The notes below the pieces were generated by a model that did no database searches, was not told where the DNA came from, and saw nothing but the letters and a program-made list of their open reading frames with translations. From NCBI GenBank assembly GCA_028695735.1, contig JAQVIJ010000001.1:423081-487080 (forward strand): DNA of 64,000 nt, in the 5' to 3' direction. The position numbers and the translations under genes are program-made. Every line of letters starts with the position of its first letter. Position 1 is the first letter of the stretch. The stretch is from Deltaproteobacteria bacterium. GTDB taxonomy: Bacteria; Desulfobacterota; Dissulfuribacteria; Dissulfuribacterales; DYLC01. Below are positions 9,398 to 19,468 of the stretch, piece after piece.

Positions 9398-10393
9398 ATG
9401 CGTCAACGGGTTTTGAGTGGAATGCGGCCGTCGGGGAAACTGCATCTGGGTCATCTACATGGGGTTTTGCACAACTGGCGGAACATGCAGCATGATTATG
9501 ACTGTTTCTTCTTTGTAGCCGACTGGCACGCCCTGACCACCAATTATGAAAATCCCTGGTCAATCTCCGGAAACATAGGGGAAATGGTCATGGATTGGAT
9601 CGCATGCGGCATCGATCCTGAAAAAAGCACACTCTTTGTGCAATCAGACATAAAGGAGCATGCCGAACTGCACCTGTTGCTCTCCATGATCACGCCGGTC
9701 TCCTGGCTTGAACGCAATCCCACCTATAAGGAACAGCAGCAGCAGCTCAAGGAGATGGACCTGGCCACCTACGGTTTTTTGGGTTATCCGGTGCTGCAGG
9801 CCGCTGATATCATCATGTACAAGGCCCACAAGGTGCCTGTGGGCGTGGATCAATTGCCTCATGTTGAGCTGACAAGAGAGATAACCCGTCGTTTCAATTA
9901 CCTTTATGGCGAGGTCTTCCCTGTGCCCGAGGCCCTGTTAGCTGAGACCCCCAAGCTGCCGGGTCTGGATGGCAGAAAGATGAGCAAGAGCTACGGCAAC
10001 TCCATCTTCCTGTCGGATTCAGACGAGGATATCCGAAGCAAGATCGCCACCATGGTGACAGATATAGAGAGACCCCGCAAATCAGACCCAGGTGATCCTG
10101 AAAAACGCTGTGTGGCGTTTCAGCTTCACAAGCTCTATCTTTCTGCCGAAAGGCTCAAGGAGATCGAAGAGGACTGCAAGGCGGCCAAGCTTGGATGTGT
10201 GGCCTGTAAAAAGGAGCTGGCAGAGGCCTTAGTCCAAGGGCTGGCCGAAGTGCATGAAAGACGCCTGGCCCTGTCTGCAAACCCGCAAAAGATTCGCGAA
10301 ATCCTGCTGGAAGGCGCTGAAAAGGCCAGAAAGGTGGCTGGGTCAACCATTTCACAGGTGAGGGATGCCATTTGGATCCAGCGTGCCACATAA
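9398..10393 (+). CDS. trpS: Tryptophanyl-tRNA synthetase
   Basis: SGMRPSGKLHLGHLHG (HIGH-type) and GRKMSKSYGN (KMSKS). Confidence 0.95.
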   Translation: MRQRVLSGMRPSGKLHLGHLHGVLHNWRNMQHDYDCFFFVADWHALTTNYENPWSISGNIGEMVMDWIACGIDPEKSTLFVQSDIKEHAELHLLLSMITPVSWLERNPTYKEQQQQLKEMDLATYGFLGYPVLQAADIIMYKAHKVPVGVDQLPHVELTREITRRFNYLYGEVFPVPEALLAETPKLPGLDGRKMSKSYGNSIFLSDSDEDIRSKIATMVTDIERPRKSDPGDPEKRCVAFQLHKLYLSAERLKEIEEDCKAAKLGCVACKKELAEALVQGLAEVHERRLALSANPQKIREILLEGAEKARKVAGSTISQVRDAIWIQRAT

Positions 10394-11193
10394 CCATTGA
10401 GGCATTTGACGGGCCGTTAGACCTGCTTTTGCACCTCATTCACAAAAACCAGATAGACATCGCAGACATCCCCATGTCCCTGGTGACCACCCAATATCTG
10501 CAATACCTGGACCTAATGCGGGAATTGAATATAGCCATAGCCGGAGAGTATCTGGCCATGGCCGCCACCCTGATACACATCAAGTCCCGTATGCTGCTGC
10601 CCAGACCCGAGCCACCCATGGACATGACGGACCCACGCGAAGAACTGGTGAGACCACTTCAGGACCTGGCCCGTTTCAAAGAGGCTGCCTCGGCCCTGGA
10701 GTCCCGAAATCTGTTAAATCGGGACGTGTTTGTGCGGACAGGCGCATTCAGGGAATTGCTGGCGGAAATGGGCGAGGATTTCGCTGTAGGGGTCAAGGAA
10801 ATCGGAGTGTTCGAGCTATTTACAGCCTTCAAAAACGCCATGGCAAGACAAAACGGCGTTCATGTGCTGGAGCTTGACAAGGAGGGCACAAACCTGCCGT
10901 CGCACATGGCCCTTCTATCCGGCATCCTGGCGCAGCGGAGGAAGGAATTCTTTTTACAGCTTGTCATGGGCCAGGGCCGAAACCTGATCATATTGACCTT
11001 TCTGGCCATTCTGGAGCTGACCAAAATGGGAAAACTACTGCTGTTACAGAAGGATGGGGAGGAAGACATCCTCATCTATTGGGTACCGATCAATCAGCCC
11101 CATGAAATCCCAGACGCCGGACACCCCCATGACAGGACGCCCGCCCTTGCCGGCGGGCATGAAGTGTGGCGGGAATTCGTGAATCCAGTATAA
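10372..11193 (+). CDS. scpA: Segregation and condensation protein A
   Basis: FDGPLDLLLHLIHKNQIDIADIPMSLVTTQYLQYL ScpA signature; overlaps trpS 3' end. Confidence 0.93.
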   Translation: MDPACHITIEAFDGPLDLLLHLIHKNQIDIADIPMSLVTTQYLQYLDLMRELNIAIAGEYLAMAATLIHIKSRMLLPRPEPPMDMTDPREELVRPLQDLARFKEAASALESRNLLNRDVFVRTGAFRELLAEMGEDFAVGVKEIGVFELFTAFKNAMARQNGVHVLELDKEGTNLPSHMALLSGILAQRRKEFFLQLVMGQGRNLIILTFLAILELTKMGKLLLLQKDGEEDILIYWVPINQPHEIPDAGHPHDRTPALAGGHEVWREFVNPV

Positions 11194-11200
11194 TTCGATC

Positions 11201-11758
11201 ATGTCACCATGCAACGAACTGGTAGCCATTGTAAACGAAGCCAACGAGGTCATCGGAGCGCTTCCACGGGCCGAGATGCGCAGAAGACGGCTGCCTCATA
11301 GGGCGGTCTATGTCTTAGTCTTTAACCAAAGGCATGAACTCTTTGTGCAGAAACGCACACACACCAAGGATATCTACCCAGGTTATTATGACATTGCAGC
11401 AGGCGGCGTGGTATTGAGTGGCGAATCCTGGGAACAGGCGGCACAGCGGGAGCTCTGGGAGGAGATGGGGATTCAAGCCCGACTGACGCCCTTATTCGAG
11501 TTTCACCATGCCACTGATGAGAACGATGTCTGGGGTATGGCCTACGTGTGCCTTCACGATGGCCCGTTTGAACTCCAGGCAGAAGAGGTGGCGGACGGGG
11601 AGTTCATGCCAGTCAAGGACATTCTTGCCTTGGCCCAAAGGCATCCCTTTACCCCTGACGGCATGGAGCTTCTTCAGCGCTTCCTGGCACGCGAAGGGTT
11701 GAACCATGCACTTTTCACTGCAGATGGTAACTCTTTCGACTTAACTACAAAAGACTAA
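11201..11758 (+). CDS. NUDIX hydrolase
   Basis: GGVVLSGESWEQAAQRELWEEMGI Nudix box. Confidence 0.93.
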   Translation: MSPCNELVAIVNEANEVIGALPRAEMRRRRLPHRAVYVLVFNQRHELFVQKRTHTKDIYPGYYDIAAGGVVLSGESWEQAAQRELWEEMGIQARLTPLFEFHHATDENDVWGMAYVCLHDGPFELQAEEVADGEFMPVKDILALAQRHPFTPDGMELLQRFLAREGLNHALFTADGNSFDLTTKD

Positions 11759-11771
11759 TACGAGGTATGTC

Positions 11772-12485
11772 ATGGAATGGCTTTTAAACCCAGAACACTG
11801 GGTCTCCCTCATCACATTGACGGCCCTGGAGATCGTGCTGGGCATAGATAACATCATCTTTCTTGCCATAATAGTCTCCAAGATGCCCTCACATCAGCAG
11901 CCATCTGCCCGCATCATTGGTTTGGGGGCCGCAATGATTATGCGCATCCTGCTGCTTCTGTCCCTGACATGGGTGATGCGCCTCACAGAACCCCTGTTTC
12001 ACCTCTTGGGCAGGGCATTTTCCGGCAGGGACATCATACTTATTCTGGGTGGGCTGTTTCTTATTGCAAAGAGCTCTCTCGAGATACACGAGAAGATGGA
12101 GGAGGCGCGAAGCGGCGGCCCGGATATTCAAATCAGGACAACGGCCTTCTGGGGTGTTATTGTGCAGATCATGCTGCTGGACATCATCTTTTCCCTGGAT
12201 TCCGTGATCACGGCAGTGGGAATGGCCCGAGAGATATGGATCATGATAGCCGCAATTGTCATAGCTGTGGGCATCATGATGTTTGCCGCAGGACCTATCG
12301 GAGATTTCGTGGACCAAAACCCCACCATCAAGGTGCTGGCCCTGAGTTTTCTCATTCTGGTGGGCGTGGCCCTGCTGGGCGATGGTTTTTCATTCCATAT
12401 CCCCAAGGGCTACATCTATTTTGCCATGGCCTTTTCCTTTGCTGTGGAGATGATCAACATACGCGTGAGAAAGGGCATGTCCTGA
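11772..12485 (+). CDS. TerC family integral membrane protein
   Basis: TALEIVLGIDNIIFLAIIV, LLDIIFSLDSVITAVGMA TerC motifs. Confidence 0.92.
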   Translation: MEWLLNPEHWVSLITLTALEIVLGIDNIIFLAIIVSKMPSHQQPSARIIGLGAAMIMRILLLLSLTWVMRLTEPLFHLLGRAFSGRDIILILGGLFLIAKSSLEIHEKMEEARSGGPDIQIRTTAFWGVIVQIMLLDIIFSLDSVITAVGMAREIWIMIAAIVIAVGIMMFAAGPIGDFVDQNPTIKVLALSFLILVGVALLGDGFSFHIPKGYIYFAMAFSFAVEMINIRVRKGMS

Positions 12486-12517
12486 ATCATGCGCCCTTCG
12501 GCAGTGGTCGCCTACCT

Positions 12518-13303
12518 TCAGGAATGGGCCATCATGCGGTTAGCCGCCTCCAGGTCCTCCGGGGTATCGATCTCCAGCAGGGCGTCCGCCACCCTCACAA
12601 CTCCGATGGAATAACCGTTTTCCATAGCCCTGAGCTGTTCCAGGCACTCCATTTGCTCCAGAAAACCAGGGCCGAGCCGCACAAACTCCTGCAAAAAAAA
12701 CATACGAAAGGCATAAAGCCCCAGGTGCCTCAGGTAACCATGTCCCTGAAGCCGGGCTGCTGTATCAGGCCTGTTGAGGGTGCAGAGCACCTGGGCCTGC
12801 CCATCCCGATCAAAGGGAATGGCGGCGCGAGAGAAATACAGGGCCCTGCCCCTCTTGTCCACCACCACCTTCACCTTGTTTGGATTGCCCACATCCTCAA
12901 GCTTCATTGGACAGGCGGCTGTGGTCATGTGCAGCGTTTCGTCCTCCGACAGCAGCTCGAGCATGGCCCTCACTGCATCAGCGTGTAGAAACGGCTGGTC
13001 TCCCTGAATGTTCACAACGATATCCTCGGCGGCAAGCCCAAGGAGACGCGCAGCCTCCGCCACACGGTCCGTGCCGGAAGGGTGAGCTTTTGAGGTAAGA
13101 ACGGTCTTGTACCCAGCGTCCTGAACGCATTGGAGAATGCGTTGATCGTCTGTTGCCACCACCACATCGTCCAGCACCGGAATGGAAAGGCTGCGCTCCA
13201 CCACATGCAGGATCATAGGTCTTCCGGCTATCTTTGCCAGGGGTTTGCCCGGAAGACGCGTAGAGGCATATCTGGCTGGAATAACGGCGATTTTTTTACC
13301 CAT
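12518..13303 (-). CDS. kdsB: 3-deoxy-manno-octulosonate cytidylyltransferase
   Basis: IAVIPARYASTRLPGKPLAKIAGRPMI, VVNIQGDQPFL, IDTPEDLE. Confidence 0.95.
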   Translation of the reverse strand: MGKKIAVIPARYASTRLPGKPLAKIAGRPMILHVVERSLSIPVLDDVVVATDDQRILQCVQDAGYKTVLTSKAHPSGTDRVAEAARLLGLAAEDIVVNIQGDQPFLHADAVRAMLELLSEDETLHMTTAACPMKLEDVGNPNKVKVVVDKRGRALYFSRAAIPFDRDGQAQVLCTLNRPDTAARLQGHGYLRHLGLYAFRMFFLQEFVRLGPGFLEQMECLEQLRAMENGYSIGVVRVADALLEIDTPEDLEAANRMMAHS

Positions 13304-14153
13304 CTTCTATTTCTCCCCTGCCTTTGAGAAGTTGTTCATAAACCCAGCCCCTTGAAAGGCCGGTCAGCTCCGCAAGCACTCTGCTCAAATCCTTCATGGA
13401 AAGAGGTGCTTCTTTTGTGATATGCCCTATCAGGCGCAACGCCGACTGTTTGCCTGTTTCAGTCCGCTCTTCATGGCCGTGAATCGCCCCTTCCACCACA
13501 ATGACCCACTCGCCCCTGATGGGTATCTCCTTCAATCCCTCCTGAACCATGGAAAGCCGGGTAAAAAGCAGGGTTTCATGGAGTTTGGTCAGCTCTTTGG
13601 CCAGAAATACCGGCCTATCGCCCAGTACCGAGTAAATGGCTTCCAGGGAGGCCAACAGTCTGTGCGGCGCCTCCAGAAATACCAGGGTGTCCGGTAACGA
13701 CTGGATATTCTGCAAAAAATGCAGCCGTTCATTGTTTTTTGCCGGCAGAAAACCGCCGAAATAAAAACGGTTTGCAAACAACCCTGATACACTCAAGGCG
13801 GTCACAATGGAAGACGGTCCGGGCACCGGAACGATCTGTACGCCATTTTCCCGCATACAGGCCACAAATCTCGCCCCAGGGTCAGATATAGCCGGCGTGC
13901 CGGCATCCGTCACCAACGCCGCATTCATACCCTGGTTCAGCAGGCTCAACACCTGCCCGGCGGCATCGAGTTCCCTGTGTTCATGGGCTGAGAGGAGCCT
14001 GGCATGGATGTTCAGGTGAGAAAGCAGTCTGCGGGTTTCACGTGTGTCTTCGGCCACCACGACTCCACATTTTTTGAGGGTTTCCACAGCACGATACGTG
14101 ATGTCCTGAAGATTTCCTATGGGCGTCGCCACCACAAAAAGACAGCCTGGCAT
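13296..14153 (-). CDS. rsmI: 16S rRNA (cytidine1402-2'-O)-methyltransferase
   Basis: LFVVATPIGNLQDITYRAVETLKKCGVVVAEDTRETRRLLSHL; VTDAGTPAISDPG. Confidence 0.95.
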   Translation of the reverse strand: MPGCLFVVATPIGNLQDITYRAVETLKKCGVVVAEDTRETRRLLSHLNIHARLLSAHEHRELDAAGQVLSLLNQGMNAALVTDAGTPAISDPGARFVACMRENGVQIVPVPGPSSIVTALSVSGLFANRFYFGGFLPAKNNERLHFLQNIQSLPDTLVFLEAPHRLLASLEAIYSVLGDRPVFLAKELTKLHETLLFTRLSMVQEGLKEIPIRGEWVIVVEGAIHGHEERTETGKQSALRLIGHITKEAPLSMKDLSRVLAELTGLSRGWVYEQLLKGRGEIEDG

Positions 14154-14867
14154 CTATTTTCCGTCATGAAGCGACGCGCTTTGTGCGGCCGATACTGAAA
14201 CAGGCATATGCAACACACCCACACCGCCTTCCTGTTTCAGGACATGTCTGATACGCTGTGCGGCCGTCAGATGTGCAAGTACTGCAAGCAGTGCAAGGGC
14301 CGGACGCACTACATCGAAGATCAGGGCAAAGGATATGAAAAATATGCGCTCAAAACGGGTCATCAAGCCGATTTTACACGAAAACCCCAAGGATTCGGCC
14401 CTGGAACGGGCATAGCTCACCAAAAGGGAACCGGAAAGGGCGGCCAGCACCAACAAGGCATTCAGCAGGGGCGTATTGCCATACGCCCTTTTTAGGGTAT
14501 CGCCGAACACCCATGGCGTATAATTATTGGCCCCTGTGTCCTGAAAAAGATAACAGAGCAATCCCAGAAACAGCAATACCTCGGCGTATCTGTCTAATGT
14601 GGAGTCAAGAAACGCACCCTTGTTGCCTGCCTGACCGGTTTTACGGGCCAACATACCATCTATGGCGTCCAAAGGCCCCAAAACAGCCAACGCCACTCCG
14701 GCTGTCCCTGGAAGGCCCATGATCAACAGCCATGCCACCACTCCGTAACTCAAAAAACCCACCCACGTCACCTGATTGGGCGTAACGCCTCTGACCGCCA
14801 GCAGGTTCACCAGAGGCGAAAATACGGCCTGGGCCGCCCTTCTACCAAGATTTTCAAACCAAAGCAT
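14154..14867 (-). CDS. CDP-alcohol phosphatidyltransferase family protein
   Basis: GPLDAIDGMLARKTGQAGNKGAFLDSTLDRYAEV CDP-OH-P-transferase motif. Confidence 0.9.
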   Translation of the reverse strand: MLWFENLGRRAAQAVFSPLVNLLAVRGVTPNQVTWVGFLSYGVVAWLLIMGLPGTAGVALAVLGPLDAIDGMLARKTGQAGNKGAFLDSTLDRYAEVLLFLGLLCYLFQDTGANNYTPWVFGDTLKRAYGNTPLLNALLVLAALSGSLLVSYARSRAESLGFSCKIGLMTRFERIFFISFALIFDVVRPALALLAVLAHLTAAQRIRHVLKQEGGVGVLHMPVSVSAAQSASLHDGK

Positions 14868-17691
14868 CGGGGTTCATGGCCTTCAGGACACCTGCGCAGC
14901 GCTCGCAGACATCCGCAAACCGGTTGTCCGATCCCACCGTCTCACTCCATGTCCAGCAACGGGCGCATTTTTGCCCCCTGGCCTTGCATACCGAAATCTT
15001 CAGTCCTGGCACATCCTGGCTTTCCCAGATGAGCAAGGCATCCTCCTCAGGCTCTCCGAACTCCAGCTGAGAGACGATGGACAGGGTTTGCAGCAGGGGG
15101 GCGTCATCCGCCCCGACCGGCACCACATCCTCCCTGGGGAGCGTGACCACCACTCGACCATCCAGGGCCAGGCCTATCTTCTTCTCCTTTCGGGCCAGTT
15201 CCAGGGCCTTGGTGATCTCGAAACGCACCCGCCAGATTTCGTCCCATTTTCTGGATTCGGCGTCAGAAAGCTCGACCGCCCATTCATCATGGCCAAGTTC
15301 CGCCAGAAATATACTTTCAGCAGGTTCCTCTGCGGCCTTGTTCAGATGCAGCCAGGCCTCTTCCGCGGTAAAAGACAAGACAGGCGAGACCATGACCAGC
15401 AGCTCTCTGGCTATGCGGTAAAGCACTGTCTGAGCGGAACGCCGCTTTGTGCCGTCTGCAAGCTCACAATAGAGCCTGTCCTTTATGATGTCCAGATACA
15501 GGGCACTCATATCCACTGTGCAGAACTCATGCACTCTGTGATATATTTGGTGAAATTTATAATCGTTATAAGCAGTTAAAACACGCTTTTTAAGAAGGGC
15601 CAGGCGTGCGAGGGCCCATTTGTCCAGGACATCAAGTGCGCTTTCAGGCACTGCATCACTATCCGGATGGAAGTCATGGAGATTGCTGAGCAGATACCGG
15701 AAGGTATTTCGTATCTTGCGGTAAGACTCCACCATTCTTTGCAGGATCTCTTTAGATATCTTGATATCGTCCTGATAGTCCTCTGATGCAACCCAGAGCC
15801 TCAGTATCTCCGCTCCGTGCTCCTTGATGATATCCACAGGAGATATGACATTCCCAACGGACTTGGACATCTTTTTCCCCTGGCCGTCCACCACAAAGCC
15901 GTGAGTCAGCACGGCCTTGTAAGGCGCCCGATGGCGTGTGGCGACGGACGTGAGCAGGGAACTCTGAAACCATCCCCTGTGCTGATCGCTGCCTTCCAGA
16001 TATAGATCCGCAGGCCAGGACAGCTCAGGCCGCTGTCCCAATACGGCGGCATGGCTGACGCCCGAATCAAACCAGACGTCCAGTATATCCGTTTCCTTTC
16101 GAATCCTTTTGCCCCCGCATTTGGCGCAGCAGGCATCGGCTGGCAGCAATTCCTCGGCGGATCTGGCGAACCAGGCGTCCGCACCCTCCGCGGAAAAGAC
16201 CTCATAGAGCCTTTGGGCCGCGGCCTCGTTCATGAACGGGGTCTCACAGTCCTCACACATAAATACGGTCACAGGCACGCCCCACGCCCTTTGACGGGAG
16301 ACGCACCAGTCGGGTCTGGCCTCCACCATGCCGCGAATACGGTCCTTGCCCCATTCGGGTATCCAACGTACCTGTTCAATGGCGGAAAGGGCATTTTTCC
16401 GCAGAGGCTGCTCTCCGTCCATGGCAATGAACCACTGGGCGGTGGCCCGAAAGATCACTGGTCTCTTGCAGCGCCAGCAATGAGGATAGCTGTGAGTCAG
16501 GGATTCCGCAGCCACCAGGACCCCTTTGTCCCTCAGCAACTCTATGATTCTTGAATTGGCATCAAAGATGTTTGTACCCGCAAATCCTGGGACATCTGGT
16601 GTAAATCTGCCGCGGTCATCCACCGGGGCGTATATCTCCAGGCCATAGCGAAGCCCTGTGGCATAGTCGTCCGCACCGTGCCCAGGGGCCGTGTGAACGC
16701 AGCCAGTGCCTGCATCCAGGGTTACATAACCGGCTGTCACCAACAGGCTGTCCCTTTCGATGAATGGATGCAGGAGGTGCATGCCCTCCAGTTCCCTGCC
16801 CTGAAAACGGGCCAAGACCCGAGCGTCCATAGGCTCCATACCAGCGGAAAGCAGGGTGGCGGACAGCCTGGCCTCAGCCACTACCCATATCTCTTGCCCG
16901 ATTTTCACTGCAACATAGTCGAAATCAGGGTGCAGGGCCACGGCCAGGTTTGCCGGAAGCGTCCATGGCGTAGTGGTCCAGATGAGCACAGACACGGGCG
17001 AGTCCGCTCCGAATCTTTTGGCGCACCAGGCCTGAAGGTCCTCTTTGGCGGCAAATTTGACGGTGATGGAAGGGGATTTGTGGTCTGCATACTCCACCTC
17101 GGCCTCAGCCAGGGCGGTCACACAGGTGGGGCACCAGTAAACAGGCTTCTTGCTTTTGACCACATAACCTTTGAGAAAGATGTCACAAAACTCGCGGCAG
17201 ATGGCCGCCTCATAGTCATAAGACATGGTGAGGTAGGGATGGGCCCAATCCCCCAGCACACCCAGACGTTTGAACTCCTCCCGCTGAATGTCCACGAACT
17301 TCTCTGCATAACGGCGGCAGGCCTTTCGTATCTCCAGCTTGCTCATTTCCTTTTTCCTGGAACCCAGCTCCTTTTCCACGTTGTGCTCTATGGGTAGACC
17401 ATGACAGTCCCAGCCCGGCACATAGGGGGCGTCAAACCCCTGAAGCTGACGGGACTTGACAATCATGTCTTTCAGCACCTTGTTTATGGTATGCCCCAGA
17501 TGAATGCGGCCATTGGCGTATGGAGGGCCGTCATGCAGAATAAAACGGGGCTTGCCTTCGCAATGCCTGCGAAGGCGGCTGTAAAGCCCCATTTCCGCCC
17601 ATTTTTTCAGGGTTTCCGGCTCTTTTTGTGAGAGATTGGCCTTCATTGGAAAGGCCGTCTGGGGTAGATTCAATGTATCCTTGTAATCCAT
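14854..17691 (-). CDS. ileS: Isoleucyl-tRNA synthetase
   Basis: DGPPYANGRIHLGHTINKVLKD and GKKMSKSVGNV; C-terminal zinc site CARCWTWSETVG...CERC. Confidence 0.97.
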   Translation of the reverse strand: MDYKDTLNLPQTAFPMKANLSQKEPETLKKWAEMGLYSRLRRHCEGKPRFILHDGPPYANGRIHLGHTINKVLKDMIVKSRQLQGFDAPYVPGWDCHGLPIEHNVEKELGSRKKEMSKLEIRKACRRYAEKFVDIQREEFKRLGVLGDWAHPYLTMSYDYEAAICREFCDIFLKGYVVKSKKPVYWCPTCVTALAEAEVEYADHKSPSITVKFAAKEDLQAWCAKRFGADSPVSVLIWTTTPWTLPANLAVALHPDFDYVAVKIGQEIWVVAEARLSATLLSAGMEPMDARVLARFQGRELEGMHLLHPFIERDSLLVTAGYVTLDAGTGCVHTAPGHGADDYATGLRYGLEIYAPVDDRGRFTPDVPGFAGTNIFDANSRIIELLRDKGVLVAAESLTHSYPHCWRCKRPVIFRATAQWFIAMDGEQPLRKNALSAIEQVRWIPEWGKDRIRGMVEARPDWCVSRQRAWGVPVTVFMCEDCETPFMNEAAAQRLYEVFSAEGADAWFARSAEELLPADACCAKCGGKRIRKETDILDVWFDSGVSHAAVLGQRPELSWPADLYLEGSDQHRGWFQSSLLTSVATRHRAPYKAVLTHGFVVDGQGKKMSKSVGNVISPVDIIKEHGAEILRLWVASEDYQDDIKISKEILQRMVESYRKIRNTFRYLLSNLHDFHPDSDAVPESALDVLDKWALARLALLKKRVLTAYNDYKFHQIYHRVHEFCTVDMSALYLDIIKDRLYCELADGTKRRSAQTVLYRIARELLVMVSPVLSFTAEEAWLHLNKAAEEPAESIFLAELGHDEWAVELSDAESRKWDEIWRVRFEITKALELARKEKKIGLALDGRVVVTLPREDVVPVGADDAPLLQTLSIVSQLEFGEPEEDALLIWESQDVPGLKISVCKARGQKCARCWTWSETVGSDNRFADVCERCAGVLKAMNPDALV

Positions 17692-17762
17692 ATGTGTATT
17701 TTATCCTTTCTGTTCAAACGCGAGATTTAATGGAACCAACGGGCAAACCTGCAAAACCAGCA

Positions 17763-18008
17763 TCAGATGGAGCCGGGTTCGAACCAGTGAAAGACCAGCC
17801 TGCCTTCCTTGTCACGAAACGCACCGGCTATGATCAGAATGAGGTCGATAATGACCCACAGCCCGAAACCTCCGAATGTCACCAGCATCAAGATGCCTGT
17901 GCCTATCTTTCCCACATAAAATCTGTGGACTCCAAAGGCGCCGAGAAAAAAACAGAATAGAAGGGCTACCAGTCTGGACTTGGGTGAGAAATCCTGTTCA
18001 TAATACAT
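17763..18008 (-). CDS. TM2 domain-containing protein
   Basis: KSRLVALLFCFFLGAFGVHRFYVGKIGTGILMLVTFGGFGLWVIIDLILI TM2 domain. Confidence 0.85.
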   Translation of the reverse strand: MYYEQDFSPKSRLVALLFCFFLGAFGVHRFYVGKIGTGILMLVTFGGFGLWVIIDLILIIAGAFRDKEGRLVFHWFEPGSI

Positions 18009-18213
18009 GCAAAGGCTCCTTCCGCTGGCTTCAGCAATCAAAATGCACCGGCTTTTTTTATTGTAATACAGTTTTTTATGCCAAAATGAAAGGACTCTTT
18101 GAACTGAAATCTATAAAAAGTAGCCTCCCCCTTTATTTGACTTTCTGAGCAGGCCAGATTATTATTAATATATATTTTTAGCTAACATATGTAAAAAATA
18201 TAAGGAGCAGGAC

Positions 18214-18813
18214 ATGCAGGCCACAGCAGATAAATTTAAGATAACCCCCACTATCAAGAGAGAAATAGTGAAGATAATAGATGAGCGGATAAGGGAGGCT
18301 CATATAACAAGGGAAGACTTTTCTGAATTAAAAGCAATTGTAAGGGATCTTGCCGAAGCTCAAAAAAGGACTGAAGAAGAGGTTCGTAAGCTTGCAATAG
18401 GCCTAAACAGAACAAGAGAGGACTTAGGGGGTGTAACAAGGACATTGGGTTATGCCTTTGAAAACGAGGCATACAGAATGCTGCCCAGGCTATTAAAGGA
18501 GAAATATGACTTAGAGTTAAAAGAGAGAATTATCAGGGCAGAGATTGGAGGCAAGGAGATAAACTTTTTTGGCAAGGCAGAGAAGCAAGGCAAAGAGGTT
18601 TACATAGTAGGTGAAGCCAAGGTAAGGCTTGATGATACAAAGAGGAGGGAAGATGTATTGCAAGAGATACAAGAGAAGATAATGGCAGTGAAGGCAGAGT
18701 ATGGAGAGGTGGAGATAATGGCCATTTTAGTAACCCATTTTGCCACAAAGGGATTTTTGAAGATGGCAAACGAAAGGGGAATAATAGTAGTGCAGAGTTA
18801 TGAGTGGAATTAA
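18214..18813 (+). CDS. Coiled-coil / PD-(D/E)XK-like nuclease family protein (DUF3782-like)
   Basis: Coiled-coil N-terminus followed by a YIVGEAKVRLDD core typical of these standalone proteins; AT-rich coding compared with neighbours; GGAGCAGG RBS. Confidence 0.65.
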   Translation: MQATADKFKITPTIKREIVKIIDERIREAHITREDFSELKAIVRDLAEAQKRTEEEVRKLAIGLNRTREDLGGVTRTLGYAFENEAYRMLPRLLKEKYDLELKERIIRAEIGGKEINFFGKAEKQGKEVYIVGEAKVRLDDTKRREDVLQEIQEKIMAVKAEYGEVEIMAILVTHFATKGFLKMANERGIIVVQSYEWN

Positions 18814-19040
18814 AGGAAAGATTATAGCCACCGTTGTGTTTGTTACCACACCTTGAGTCATTTCAGCAGCAGTGGGCATGGCATATCTTCAAAAAACCTT
18901 GTTCACACAACATCAAATGGCATAAAAACAATTCATAAGAACAATAACAAGATTGCCTTTTGCACTTTTCAATTTGTATTGCAATCCGCCATTTAAGATA
19001 TATTATTTAATTATTCTAAATCCATCTAAAGGAGGCAATT

Positions 19041-19412
19041 ATGAAAGAGGTTCTCAAAAAGCAGTCCTGGCTGCATCGATTCGCTGTCCCCTGTGTAGCT
19101 ATCCCCATGCTCCTGTCCATGGCCGGCTGCGGTCTGAATCAGGCCGACAGGGACCTGGTGCAACGTTCTCTTCAAAAGGCCGATGAGGCCAAGGCCTCGG
19201 CTGAAAAGGCTGAAAGCGCTGCGCAGAGGGCTGAAAATGCCGCTATGCGTATCGAACCCCTCATATCCTCCACCTCTGATGCTGCAAGAAGGGCTGAAAG
19301 CGCTGCCGTAAGGGCGGAGTCTGCGGCAAATCGTGCAGCGGATGCAGCGGAAAGGGCGGCTGCTGCGGCCACCAAGATGGAACGGATATTCGAAAAATCC
19401 CTCAAAAAATAA
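19041..19412 (+). CDS. Lpp-like alanine-zipper lipoprotein
   Basis: Lipobox LLSMAGC, then Ala-rich heptad-like repeats (AEKAESAAQRAENAAMR...). Confidence 0.7.
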   Translation: MKEVLKKQSWLHRFAVPCVAIPMLLSMAGCGLNQADRDLVQRSLQKADEAKASAEKAESAAQRAENAAMRIEPLISSTSDAARRAESAAVRAESAANRAADAAERAAAAATKMERIFEKSLKK

Positions 19413-19468
19413 CTCTTAAGGAAGCCCTGAGGACAGCCACAAGGCCGGGCAGTCAGCTGTATCAAAAT

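Noticed and set aside
11969-12988. 339-aa plus-strand ORF
   Set aside because: Out-of-frame overlap with TerC-family CDS and antisense to kdsB; both of those have clear motifs.
14776-15579. 267-aa plus-strand ORF
   Set aside because: Antisense to ileS and the CDP-alcohol phosphatidyltransferase gene; no credible protein features.
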